From Earliella scabrosa (taxonomy: Eukaryota > Basidiomycota > Agaricomycetes > Polyporales > Polyporaceae), in the NCBI GenBank assembly GCA_022605405.1, contig JABYQQ010000025.1, positions 496,001-560,000 on the forward strand: a DNA stretch of 64,000 nt. The letters run 5' to 3'. Shown in pieces: positions 1 to 10,717 of the stretch. The stretch's first letter is position 1; each line of letters starts with the position of its first letter. The notes under the pieces were generated by a model, which was given only the letters and a program-made list of their open reading frames with translations, was not told the DNA's origin and did no database searches. Position numbers and translations under genes: made by a program.

Positions 1-395
1 AACCACGGCAGCGCGCAAAGCACTGGGGAGGCACCACGGTCAGTATTTGTATATGGAAGGAAGGAGGAGCACGACTCGACGCACGCCAGACGCCGCCGGA
101 GAACGCGATGAGCACGCTGAACGCCCTCGTGTTCTCCGTGCTCTCGTCAGACAGGAGTCCCTTGAGGATGCCGACCATGACCGCGAGGATGAGGATCTCG
201 CCCGCGGAGCACACCGCGAAGGAGACGTTGGTAATCCGGTTCCGCTGGAGGGACTCGTAGTCCGCATGCTCTTTCTCCCTGCGCGCAGATGGGCGTGAGC
301 TGGGCGTGAGTTGGTCATTTTCTCGTGGTATGTCTGTCTGCACGGGTTGGAGAGACGTACGACTTCTCTGCGGACGCGACGAGGGCCGCCGACTC
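1..395 (-). CDS. Atg22-like MFS transporter, partial (runs off left edge)
   Basis: Minus-strand exons 395-361, 278-85 and 22-1 join in frame. The middle exon encodes a soluble stretch (EKEHADYESLQRNRITN) and then a membrane segment (AVCSAGEILILAVMVGIL). The last piece continues FSGGVW into LLCALPWF. This two-helix pattern and the GVW-x-CA-PWF motif resemble fungal Atg22/UMF1-type transporters, which export amino acids from the vacuole. Intron 360-279 opens GTACGT; intron 84-23 opens GTGCGT and ends CCCCAG. The N-terminal half of the family (about 250 residues) does not fit between position 395 and QCR6, which lies on the other strand from 721. The gene is therefore either 5'-truncated or its first exons were not recognised. 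The family call is from motif memory only. Confidence 0.55.
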
Positions 396-554
396 CTGCG
401 GTGCAGCGACACGCCGGCAGCTCAATCTCAAGTTCATTGCTGAGGCCGTCGCAGGCTCTGAGCCTCCCGCCGGCCATGTTGAGGGTAGTCAGGATGGCCT
501 GGATAGATGCATTCCTTGGGTGGAGGTCTGACTTGGTTCAGCTCGAGGTCAACT

Positions 555-597
555 ATTGGTTCACTTCTGCGTCCAGGACCGAACCAATCGGACCAAT
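555..597 (+). promoter_or_regulatory. CCAAT boxes upstream of QCR6
   Basis: Two CCAAT boxes lie in tandem at 584-588 and 593-597 inside a 9-bp repeated word, and an inverted copy (ATTGG) lies at 555-559. They are 120-165 bp before the QCR6 start codon. The HAP/NF-Y complex binds CCAAT and activates respiratory-chain genes in fungi, so these are plausible HAP sites; binding is inferred. Confidence 0.5.
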
Positions 598-720
598 CGG
601 AATGACGCGATTTGACGCCGGGGGATTCCGTTTGCAGCCGGGGCGTCGGGACGAGACGAACGCCAACTCAGTCGCGGCCAGCTTGCAGCTGCACATCCCA
701 TCCCTCTCGCCCGTTGCGCC

Positions 721-1390
721 ATGTCGCTCTCGTCGTTGTTCTCGTCTGTCTTCAGCGTCGTGCACGCCGACGCTCCCGAGGAGAAGGAGCCCAAGCAGGA
801 GGAGGAGGCCCAGGAGGAGTCTCAGGAGGAGGAAGAGGAGGCCGAGGAGCCTGAAGACGTACGTCCCCTTCCCCTTCCCCATCCCCATCTCTGCCGTTGT
901 CGCTGTCGTGACCGTGGACGCGTTGCTCATGTGTGACGACGCGAGCAGCCTCTGCCGGCTATTCAGGAGGAGTGCGCGGAGTCGGCCAAGTGCCAGCCGT
1001 TCGCGAAGCACTTCGCGCACTGCGAGGAGAAGGTCAACGCTGGCGAGGGCTTCAAGGGCGAGGACTGCGTTGAGGAGTTGTGAGTACTTTCCTCGTGTTG
1101 CGTGTATGCACGGTGCTGACTGAGTGGTTTCCAGCTGTAAGTAGTACGTTGCTGTCACGCTGCAGGCTTTGCTGATTTAGGTCGCGTGTCTGTTTCGTCG
1201 TCCTTCCGCACAGACCAGTAAGTTGTGCCAATATCTACTCCATACCCAGCGTACTGACGCGTCATTGCCAGCCTTATGCACTGTGTCAACGTATGTTCCC
1301 CACGAATGCCTTTTGCTCCCCTGCTCATGTATCCTCATCCGCGTTTGACAGAATTGCGCCGCGCCAAAACTCTTCTCCCAGCTCAAGTAG
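721..1390 (+). CDS. QCR6: Cytochrome bc1 complex hinge subunit (QCR6/UQCRH)
   Basis: Six exons (721-858, 949-1079, 1135-1136, 1214-1217, 1272-1290, 1352-1390) give a 110-residue protein. Residues 18-46 are a very acidic hinge. The core follows with paired cysteines: EECAESAKC, AHCEEKVNAGEG, EDCVEE, then HCVNNCAAPKLF. Together these are the QCR6 signature. The protein sits on the intermembrane-space side of complex III and helps cytochrome c1 meet cytochrome c. Exon 2 ends in phase 2 after VEE. Only by including a 2-nt exon (CT) and a 4-nt exon (ACCA) does the reading become VEE-F-Y-H-L-MHC, matching the family pattern VEEFFHLxHC; skipping both loses two residues. Each of the three introns has a good donor and a CTGAY branch site. 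CCAAT boxes lie upstream. Confidence 0.9.
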
Positions 1391-1696
1391 AGAAGGATCC
1401 TGCTCGAACCTCTTATGTGAGTCGACCTTGTCCGCGCGCCCCACGGCTAGTTCTCACTTTCGCGATGCAGACTAGAGTAGTCCTCCCATGTATGCGACAT
1501 GACGTCGCTCATGAGAATGCGTTAGAGACATATGTCATACCGCGTAATTTGTGGTGTGATCATGGTTGCTATCTACTTTCGAGACAGTGAGTCGTCGTAC
1601 CTTTGCGCGAGACGCTACCACCGTGGCAGTATCCGCCGCCGTTGTTCCCGCCTCCGTCGGTTCCCCCCACCGTTGTTCCCTTCTCCTTCGCCTGGG

Positions 1697-1842
1697 CCAA
1701 TGGCGACGTTGAACGTAACGCGCACGTCTGGGTCAACCGAGCCTTGCATGGGAGTGATCGGTTCATTCACAGACGCCTCGGCCAATGGCTCGGTAACCCA
1801 CTGACTCTCAACTTTCAACCTCAGCAGTGATCTCGTATAAAA
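1697..1842 (+). promoter_or_regulatory. Putative core promoter of kinase-like gene K1
   Basis: The 550 bp between QCR6 and K1 hold no convincing gene. CCAAT boxes occur at 1697-1701 and 1782-1786, and a TATAAAA box at 1836-1842 lies about 100 bp before the K1 start at 1940. The order CCAAT, CCAAT, TATA, ATG fits a simple promoter; use in vivo is inferred. Confidence 0.4.
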
Positions 1843-3026
1843 CTACTCATCATCCCGAGTCGAATGTCAACCATAGACACTCAGTACCAAGCCACTTCCA
1901 CACGGTCCCGTCACTCCGTACTCCTCGTGCGCACTCGCAATGTCGGAAGCCTCACCATCGAACCCTCCTCTGGTGAGTGTTCCCTCGGTTCCACAATACT
2001 GTAACTACCGAAGACTGACATCCCTCTAGCAATTCAACACTATTAGTGCTATTGTTGTTCATGAACTCACCTATGACAACGATGGGAACGATGACAACCC
2101 GCTACAGATACCCCGCGCCTCATACGATCTTGTCAAACATGGGCCTCGGGGAAATCATCTCAAGCTTCCTATCAGTACCCTTCACATCCCACACCCGCCC
2201 ACAACGAAACCGCCATTCAACCAGTCTCCAGACGGCGATCTAGTGATGCACCTGAAGCTCGGCGACTGTGTCTCTCTGGGGACCCATCACCGCGTATTTG
2301 AAGTCGACGTGAGAGGTGATCCAGAGTTTCAGATTCCACCTCTGGTAATTAAAGTGGCGCTGGAGGGGCATGGTCGCCGGCTCGCTGAAGAGGCGGCGAT
2401 GTACACGCACCTTCGGCCGTTGCAGGGTGTGGTCATTCCTCGCTGCTACGGCTACTTCCGCTGCTACGTAAATCGGCAACAGCACGCCGTGATGCCGTGG
2501 GAAATGGAAGTCGATTTTCCCAGACAGTTCGACGAGTTTCGAATGCCGCACCAGATGGAGAGCCTGAACATTCTGTTGTTGGAGAGGTTAGGACGCCATG
2601 TTGCGAAAAAACCTGTTCCAGAGGCGCTCCGGTAAGTTTCTGTGCCGTATCGGCCGCTTCGAAGTTCGGTGCGTGCTTGCTGACTGGCGTTCAGACAGGA
2701 TCTCCATGACATGAACCTGCACTGTGGAGTTCTGATCCGGCGAAAATCACCCTTGAGAAACCACTTGTAACTGGGCTTTATGCACGGAATCTGTTGCAAA
2801 AGGAAAGTTAGCACGATGATTTGCGGAGGTAGAAATCAACAGCAGAATGGGACGGGCTGAGCAGGAACCGTGGTGGGTGAATAGACACAGTTGTAAGCGG
2901 CATTCTGACCGGTGGCATACACGTGTACAACGGGCATAGACATCATAATCATAGCATAATGGCATAGAGCATACAGGGCATATCTATTGCGGTTCATACC
3001 GTGCAGGGGAAGCGTGCTGTCAAGCT

Positions 3027-5601
3027 CTAGACAGGCACTACATGTGCGAGTTTGCGGCGCTTGGGAGCCGGCTCCTCCTCCTCCTCCTCCTCGTCTTCAT
3101 CGTCATCTATCGCACCGTCATCCACGACACTTCCGCCGCTGACATCATCGTCCTCCATCGGAGTAGCGTCCTGCTCACCCGCGTCCTGCTCGTCCTCCAC
3201 CATCGCAAAATCATGGCTCACCTGCTCGTCATCCGAGACCTCCTCCACACCCTCAAGCTCGCTGGCATCCCCACCCTGCTTCCGTAACCGGCTCTCTTGT
3301 CCTCCCCGGCTCCCACGCTCAGCAGCCTTGGCCTTGGATGTGCGCCCGATACGACTGTTCCGAGCCTCGTCAACAAGTGTTGAGGAAGATGAGGCATTCC
3401 GGTTAGAGGACGCCTTCGTTGCGGACTTGGAGCAACCGTTAGACGGTGTGGACTTGGTATGGGCTTCCAGGTACTTCTTGTCTGACTTGCGACGATTGGC
3501 AAGATACTGAATGATGATTTGGGAGGTTGCCCAGTCATTCTCAAAGCGTCCAAGATACGGATGTTTGTCGCGCGCCTGAGGCCGCCGAATGCATGAGTAT
3601 GACTTGCCTTCTTCGTCAGTAGTACGTACTCACAAGCTCCTGGATGGCGCCAATCTGCAACGTGTCTTGCCGTCGGATACCCAACTGCGGGTTGACTTTG
3701 GACTTGATGACGAGTCTGCGAACATCGCTCTACATTGATGGTGCGTTAGTTGGGAGGTGTCTCGTAATGTGGTTCAACTTACGAGGATTCTGTTGTACAT
3801 AGGCTTGTTATCTGCAAGGCCCATCGCCTCACGCAGGTGCCAGTCCTTCCCAAGCGTGCCATCGGGCCTTGGGATCAGTTCCGCAGGTACGTTCTCAGCT
3901 TCCCCTCCCTGCCGCTCCTCCAGTTTCTCCAACTTCCGCTCAGCCTTGGCCCGAGCTTTTTGTTCACGAAGGAGTTTGGCTGTTTTGTCGTATTGGGTGG
4001 TGAGTGGCAGTATGTGACGTGTTACCGAACGGACACCACTAACCTTTAAGCTCAGCGATCTCAAGATCATGTAGTGATGTGCCGGGCCAGGCTTGAAGCC
4101 CGGAAGCCCTGGGTACCCGGCCCTCATAAGCCCTGCCCGGCCCGGCCCTAGTGGTGGGCTTATAGGGCTCGAGGGCCGGGCTTCAGATTTTGAAAGCCTG
4201 AGCCCGGCCTGTGAGCCCGGGCTTGGCTCCATAAGGAAATCTGCCGGAGTTCGGCAGGAATCAGTGGCTGAAAACTGTATATGAGTGCTCCGGAGATCAT
4301 GACCGATGAGATCTGTCATCAAACCTTCTTTACTCAATGGCTTCCGACCCTGTAGCAAGCGCGCTCTCAGCCGAGCGGTGCCTCTCTGTAAGTAAATGGT
4401 TCCATCACGCCTTTCAACGGTGATCTTATCTTCTATTAGCTGGGATACTTAAGTCAGACAAGCTCTGGAACTCAAGAGAATGAATGGTCCGACTGGGAGG
4501 TCAGCGTGGATGCGTGGTGCGGACATAGAGAAACAATAGTCGTTATTGGTAAGGGTCATTGTAAACTCCGATTACTGACTGCTTATGTAAACGGTATGCA
4601 GGCGCTTATCGAACACGGCACAGTGTTCGGAATAGCATCATAGTGCAGGAAGTACAGCCTGGTAAGTGTCTACATGCATGGCAATGATTGCTTGGATACT
4701 GAACTGTGCAGTTCTGGAGCGCGAACATGTTGTAGTGTGTACCAGGACACTTTTAATTCAGTAGTTATCAATAGGTATTAACCCTATCATAAGCCCGGGC
4801 TTAAGCCCGACCCGGCCCGAGCCCAGCCTGAGCCCTCTTGGAGGGCCGGGCTTGACATATCTGGGAGCCCCAGCCCTCATAAGCCCGGCCCAAGCCCGGG
4901 CAATTGAGCCCGGCCCGGCCCTGGACATCACTAAGATCATGCGCTGACTCTTCTACGGGAGGAGAGTCCGCCGGGGCCTGGGTGGGCTCCTGCGTATCAG
5001 CAGACACCGTTTGCTTGCTTGCTGGACGAGTGGGCGTTGTAGTGGGCGGGCGCCGAGCGACTGGGGTGAGTGGAAGTTTCTTCCCTGCCGCAGTGGTTTT
5101 GGCAGCTTGAGCGGCGGTCTTGGCCTTGTTCGTGCTGGTTGCAGGCTCCCGACGTGATGCAGTGCCCGATGGGGGAGTGGGCTTTGCAGCAGGAGTTGGC
5201 GGCTTCGATTTGGCCGCAGCGGCAGGCGACGGCTTCGGTTTGACAGGTGCAGGAGGTTTTTTGATACGCTGACCTTGCTTTTTCTTCGCAGGACTCTGAA
5301 GCTCCCCCGCAGGATCCGTCCGAGCATCACCGGCCTCCGCTTGCCCTTCAGTCGGCAGTTTTTCACCCGGTGCGTTCAGGCTCGTCCGTGGCCGCTTGGT
5401 ACTCTTTACAGGTTGTTCACCGGGATCGTTTTCAGGACCCTCACGTTCTCCGGCATTGCGAACTCCAGGAGGCTGGTCCGTCAACGGGGACACAGCAGAA
5501 GCGGCGGCTGTCACCCGTCTCGGACGAACCTTACGTGCCTTGGCAGAGGTATCTGCTGCACTCTGTTCGTCGGGGCTCTTTTCGACAGAGGGGGAAGGCA
5601 T
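3027..5601 (-). pseudogene. CACTA accessory gene, disrupted by hAT MITE
   Basis: Minus-strand exons: 5601-4934 continuing at 4063-4044 once the MITE is removed, then 3979-3783, 3729-3634 and 3575-3027. The N-terminal ~225 residues are Pro/Ala/Lys-rich and disordered, with basic runs (AKKKQGQRIKKPP). A predicted coiled coil follows (LLREQKARAKAERKLEKLEER). Next come a conserved-looking block (DVRRLVIKSKVNPQLGIRR, then GRFENDWATSQIIIQYLANR) and an acidic tail ending in PAPKRRKLAHVV, a possible nuclear signal. A basic, disordered, coiled-coil protein paired with a Tnp2 transposase suggests a TnpA-like DNA-binding partner, but I recognise no named domain. The hAT insertion falls in the codons for AHDLE; read-through reaches a stop inside the MITE near 4801. 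Confidence 0.75.
4072..4933. mobile_element. Non-autonomous hAT-type MITE (862 bp) nested in the CACTA element
   Basis: Terminal inverted repeats begin TAGTGATGTGCCGGGCC on the left and TAGTGATGTCCAGGGCC on the right. Perfect 8-bp target duplications AGATCATG lie at 4064-4071 and 4934-4941; 8 bp is the hAT hallmark. The subterminal ~250 bp at each end are dense in CCCGGCCC/GGGCCGGG and AAGCCCGG words, typical of transposase-binding clusters. The AT-richer middle (4300-4780) has no transposase frame. Excision would restore the coding frame of the accessory gene exactly. Confidence 0.88.
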
Positions 5602-5920
5602 CGATGTGGGTGCGAGTGGAACACAAGTAGAGGTTGGTCAGAGAAGGGCGTCGTCACGAGCAGCGCGACGACGAGGTTTGTTTAGTGGTGGCGTTGTGGA
5701 GTTCTCACGCTTGGCCATCGGGCTCGAGTTCCAGATGTCTAAGTCAGCTTGTATGCATGCTCTCTGCGATTGTCTTCACACCTACGCTCTCTTCTGCTAG
5801 ACAATATACTCTTGTGTTATATCTGGACGAGCACTGATGGCGCCCCCAATGAAAAAGAAGACACTTCGACTGCTTCCGAAGGGTACGAGTCACACTCTGC
5901 AAGACTGAACCTTCAACTGT

Positions 5921-8900
5921 ATGAGATTGTTTACTCGTCGGGCTCGGTCTACAGTGCTACGCTCGGGCAAGAAAGGTCAACCATCCGGTACAGACGCCAA
6001 CGCGAAGGAGATCTGTCCCTGCTGCAACCTTCCGAAGTCCAGAAGCACGATCCATCGCCATTTGAAGAAGGGCGCCGCCCCACATGTTCGCGCAGCGAAG
6101 GCCTTCCAGCGTGCCGTGACGTCTTTGACAGGTCGTGCGGCTGTTGTTGAACAGGCTGAAAGGATCCTGGCTGGGGAGGCCGGCCCGGAAGCTGAGGATG
6201 ACATTGGAGGAGGTTCGGACTTGGAGCTGGGGGGTGATCCAAGTTCAGGGGCCGGAGGTGCGCTGGATGACGAGCCCGTCACGTATCAAAATCAAGATGA
6301 CTTCCCTGTCGAGATGGAGATCGACTCACCGTCAGCGATAAATGAAGACCGCTCGGCGTTGAGCTCACATGGAGAGCCAGGACTGGAGGAGCTGGAGTCA
6401 CGGGTCCAAACTGCAGCTGCGATCGTGAATGGTGTGTCTGCCGAGTTTGCTGCTCAGCGCCGACGTACCTATCCGGTCACTGTGGAGGATGCCGACGAGA
6501 GTGACGAAGAGGAGGGCGAGGATGAGGAAGGTATTGCGGCAGGAGATGATCATGACGAGGACTACGAAGAAGATGAGCTCTTCTATCCCGAACTCACGGC
6601 AAGTAACTACCTGTACGAAGGTTTCATGCACGACCTAGCAAAAATAGGTGAGCTATGATCATTGAATCCACCACACTGCCGGATGTCACACGCACTTTGT
6701 TCATAGAAGACCAACTGCGCGAAGAGGACAAGGCGTACCTCCGCGCGTTCGCATACAAGCTGCGCCATAACCTCACGAACGAGGCCTTTGCTGACATTCC
6801 AAACGGCTTCCCGATCGACGACATGCCAACCCTGGCGAAGATCCGCGCGCGCATGTCGTTCCTGTCAGGTATCAAGCCCGAAGTCTACGAGTGCTGTCCT
6901 GACTCTTGCATGGCATACACGGGTCCCCTCGCTCACCTGCAGACGTGTTCATACTGTCAAACATCACGCTATGACGAGTACGGCAAAGCGCGACAAACGT
7001 TCACATACCTCCCTCTGAAACCGCGACTTGTGGCCCAACGACAGCATCCGGACACCGCGCGAAAGATGGCGTACCGAGGCGAGTACGAAACCGACCCCGA
7101 AGGTCACATCCGTGACGTCTTCGACGGCACACACTACCGCTCCCTTCAAGATCGTTGGGTCATCGTCCATGGACAAAACACGTACCGACTGTTCTTTGAC
7201 GACGAACGAGACATCGCTCTAGGGTTCTCGACAGATGGCTTTGCCCCCTGGCGGCGACGGAAGAAGTCAGCATGGCCCATGATCGCATACAACTACAACT
7301 TACCTCCAGAGATCCGGTTTCACAAAGAGTACATCATCCCTCTCGGTGTCATCCCGGGTCCCAAAAAGCCCAAGGACTTCGACTCCTTCCTCTGGCCCGC
7401 AGTTCAAGAGTTCTTGCAACTTGCCGTTGGGATCCCTGCCTACGACCCTCTGCGAGGCACCATGTTTGTGCAGCGCGCGTTTCCCATTGTCGTCTCCGGT
7501 GACATCCCTGCTATCTCGATGGTTATGCAGATGAAGGGGCATAATGCGCTCGTACCTTGTCGTATGTGTACCATCCGTGGTATACGTCCACCTGGAGCCA
7601 AAGCCACCGTCCACTATGTCCCCCTAGACCGCTCTCGCCATCCCTCCGTGACCGCAGATCCCGATTCCATTGACGTCTACGATCCATGCGACCTACCCAT
7701 GCGCTCACATGAAGAGATCATTGACCAAGGCCGCCAGGTGGTGGAAGCAGAGACAGAAGCTAAAGCTGAGCGGCTAGCGAAGCAGTACGGCGTCAAGGGT
7801 GTCCCACTTCTCAGCTATGTTCCATCATTATCATTCCCGCACTCGTTCCCCTACGACTTCATGCACCTCATTTGGGAGAACCTCATGCCCAACCTTGTGC
7901 GACTGTGGACTGGCAACTTCAAAGGGCTAGACCAAGGGAACCAGACCTACGAGTTCAATCCAACCGTTTGGGACGCCATCGGTGTCGCTACAGCCCGAAC
8001 GGGTGATACTCTGCCTGCAATCTTTGGACCTCGTTTACCGAACATGGCCGACGCCCGAGGCAATGCAGGGACCGCCGAAGCATGGTCAGTATGGACCCTC
8101 TACATCGCGCCAGTACTCCTTCGCAGCCGCTTCAAGCACATTCGCTATTTCAACCACTTTGTCGACCTCGTCGAGCTCCTGCAACTGTGTCTCCAATTCG
8201 ACCTATGCCCTGAAGATATCACCCGGATCCGAGAGGGATTTGTCAAGTGGGTTCTGAAGTATGAACGGTATGTTCCATCTCTCTCAGCCGAACACTCCAA
8301 ATACGGCATCGCAGCGTCACGATCCCGTATATACTTTGGGTTGTTATATGACCGTACTGACCAGCGACGCCTCTCTCAGGTTGTATTATCAGTATGACCC
8401 CGCACGCCTCAGTGCCTGTCCAGTTACGATACACGCCCTGCTGCATATTGCGGATAGCATTGAACAGAGCGGACCTGTCTGGGCCTCGTGGGCCTTCCCC
8501 ATGGAACGCTTTTGCGGTGACCTTCAATCAAGCATCCGCAGTCGTCGCTTTCCATGGGCCAGCATAGACCGACGCCTTCTCGATGTCGCCCGATTGACTC
8601 AGATCCAGCTAATCTACGATCTACCAGAGCTCAGTCTCCGCCCCCGGCGAGAGACCCATGCACCCGACGAGCCTTCAAGAAATGAGATCACCATTCATGA
8701 ATGTATGTCTCTTCTTTCGCACGAGCGTAACCGTGCCTCTAACTCACTATACTGATACGCCCGAGGCTTGCCTGTGCAGATCCTACATGTGTCCTCGGTC
8801 GCCCGCGTCGCATGCCAGTCCTTGAGAAAGGACTTCTGGACAAGATCATCGGCTGCTTGGGCACACGATTCGACAAGAGGGCCCCGGTTGTACGCCAAGC

Positions 8901-9442
8901 CCTACCACCGGTCATCGAACAATGGGCGAAGGTGCGCATCTTGAACGGCGGTGACACTATTTATGCGTCATCCATGGTCAAGCGCGCTGGAGACCGACGT
9001 GATCAGACGTATGTCCGTGTGAGTCCGACTCTCGCCCTGTTGACGTGTTCCTGGCGGCGTACTGATGAGCACACAGTTTGAGACATTCGTCGACATTCAT
9101 AAGTCGAAGCGCAGACGCAAACCTGAATTCGAGCTGCAGACCTTCTACGGTCGCCTCGAATACATCTTTGTCCTGCGGCTAGACACTCCTCAAGCGATGA
9201 CGGCGTTCAACCTCGATGCTCCGACAACCATCGTCCTGGCCGCCATCCGCACATGTGCGATCACGAGCAGCAACCACCGACTCGACATACACTACTACTC
9301 CCAATACGGATCCTTGTCCGTTGTGGATATACAGTGTATTCAGTGTCTCGTTGGCCGTGTTCCTGATTCCGCTGGAGGCGGGTGGGGCATAGTCGACCGT
9401 AGCGGTACTCTAGCACGCGCCCTCGCTGTTGATGATATGTAG
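5921..9442 (+). CDS. CACTA transposase (Tnp2/Transposase_21 type)
   Basis: Exons 5921-6647, 6707-8267, 8380-8702, 8780-9018 and 9077-9442 give 1,071 residues in one open frame. Residues 31-50 carry a Cys/His cluster (ICPCCNLPKSRSTIHRHLKK), probably a DNA-binding zinc finger. An acidic linker spans 70-230. The Tnp2-like core follows, with PGPKKPKDFDSFLWP and KGHNALVPCRMC near residues 455-535 and the block SFPYDFMHLIWENL further on. The C-terminal part (HALLHIADSIEQSGPVWASW, then FCGDLQSS) resembles the domain after Tnp2 in plant and fungal CACTA proteins. It would cut and join the CACT ends of its element. No frameshift or early stop is seen, so this copy may be active. The start at 5921 is the first ATG of the frame; catalytic acids were not assigned. 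Confidence 0.88.
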
Positions 9443-9971
9443 TATTTCTTAACTGGGGATGGCACATTAGAACTGGTGATTGTACTGGTGATATGAGAGA
9501 GTGAAAATCCCTGGAGATTCAACAGTGTCGCCGAAATGACAGTTACATCGGTGATCAGATATTATCACCCGATCAGAGTGACAAATCAACAGTTCCGGAG
9601 CCCATAGTGCTGGACCTGCTCGTTTATGGGGTGGAGTACGGGGACTGGGGACACCGCAACATTTTGTGCGCGCCCGAGGTCCCGCCGGGGCTGCCCGGTC
9701 TGCCGTCTCCCCTATGCAACCGCGTCTACAGCTTTCGACTTGTCGATTTCGAAGATGCCGCGATCTCGGACTCTGACCCAGATTGGGCGCGCAACTTTCA
9801 CGCCGAGGCTATTGACGAGATGATTGAGGACATGAAGGCCGACGCTCGGTATGCCGACCAACTTGCAGGACTGTAAGGAAGAGATGTTCTGCTCGTAGTA
9901 TGTATGTGATGATTGGATGCAACAATTGCTGAGGAAGCAAGTGCCTTCAGGCGGGGCGAGTAACTTCGCAG

Positions 9972-10113
9972 TGTTGTGGCTTCTTTCTCCGTTACGACGG
10001 CGTGCTCGAGTACGTGGCGACCGCTTGGGACCCTGAGATGTCGTATTGCAGGGAGCGAGTCGACGAGCTCGACATGCCTGACCAACGTGGTGCTGGAGCG
10101 AGTGCCAGGCGGG
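9972..10113 (+). pseudogene. Decayed kinase-like fragment K2
   Basis: A short stretch matches the middle of the K3/K6 coding exon: a worn CYGFF motif, then LEYV with WDPEMSY, DELDMP and LERVPGG. A deletion removes the SLNLLL segment, and there are frame changes near 9985-10000. No start, other exons or catalytic loop remain. A MITE begins 8 bp downstream, and a few bases after the MITE (TATGTAACTTC) may continue the same copy. It records an extra unit of the tandem array between K1 and K3. Confidence 0.7.
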
Positions 10114-10120
10114 TATGTTA

Positions 10121-10717
10121 CAGCTGGTTGCATATTTGGTGGCCGCCCAACTCCGACCGACGCGCGCGCACTTTCGACGCGAGAAAATCAGGAAAATCAA
10201 GAAATTCAGTTCACCTCTTCCTACTCGATGGTAGGCCTTGAGACCGCGCATGTAGATACCTGTGAATCTGTTCGTCGTGCGTGTCTTTTCCAAATCATCA
10301 TATAGAGTCGCATTACCAAGTTATAGAAGCCAGGTCATCCGCCGATGCTAGAGAGCTTTGCCTCGTTGTTCGGCCCCCGTTTCCCACTGTACTTGTCTCA
10401 ATAGCATCTAGATACACTGTGATACACTCCTCATTACTACCCAATGACCTACTGTCATCCGGCATAGAGGCATTGGCTCAGAATAGTCCGCTCCGTGTGC
10501 GGGTGTTTAGGCGCCCGATGATTACTGCTTGAAAAGTGTATGAAGGTATGGTCAAAGCATACAAGAATGCATGTACGCCTGTCTATGAACCTCTAAAGCT
10601 ATTTGACAGGTAGATTTGAGCAGCGAGACCAAGTCGCGCTACCTGAATTTTCGATTTTTTCATGCGTGAAGTGCGCTGTGCAAATCGGCGCTTGGCCACC
10701 AAATATGCAACCAGCTG
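10121..10717. mobile_element. MITE, 597 bp, with ~24-bp inverted termini
   Basis: CAGCTGGTTGCATATTTGG at 10121 recurs inverted, ending at 10717; the match extends through GTGGCC. Flanks TATGTTA (10114-10120) and TATGTAA (10718-10724) differ at one base and look like a 7-bp target duplication. The interior has no protein frame worth calling. CAG...CTG ends with a 7-8 bp duplication suggest a hAT-like parent, but the class is not certain. Confidence 0.72.

Larger units (their letters stand above)
2720..9609 (+). mobile_element. CACTA (En/Spm-type) DNA transposon, 6.9 kb
   Basis: The element begins CACTGTGGAGTTC and ends in CATAGTG, whose reverse complement begins CACTATGGGCTCC. These imperfect inverted termini start with the CACT signature of the superfamily. 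It is flanked by CTG at 2717-2719 and 9610-9612, the 3-bp target duplication expected for CACTA elements. Removing the element plus one CTG rejoins the K1 exon in frame. Inside are a Tnp2-type transposase on the plus strand and a divergently transcribed accessory gene on the minus strand, with start codons about 320 bp apart. The accessory gene is broken by a nested hAT MITE, while the transposase reading frame is open. Confidence 0.9.
1940..9876 (+). pseudogene. Kinase-like paralog K1, split by a CACTA transposon
   Basis: Exons 1940-1972 (MSEASPSNPPL), 2030-2631, and 2695-2719 joined to 9613-9876 form one family member of about 307 residues if the CACTA element (2720-9609) and one copy of its CTG target duplication are ignored. 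The first part carries IPPLVIKVA (ATP-site lysine), EEAAMY and VIPRCYGYF. The final exon is cut after HDMNL and resumes at DLLVYGVEYGDW, followed by RNILCAPEVPPG and RLVDFEDA. The frame is restored exactly across the insertion and the downstream half shows no stop, so the insertion may be young. As it stands the gene cannot make the catalytic-loop half. Its introns sit where those of K3-K6 sit. It is called kinase-like for its K, E, D-x4-N and D pattern; activity is unknown. Confidence 0.85.

Noticed and set aside
311..1123. 270-codon plus-strand open frame overlapping QCR6
   Set aside because: Different frame from the conserved QCR6 exons; Arg/Ser-rich shadow.
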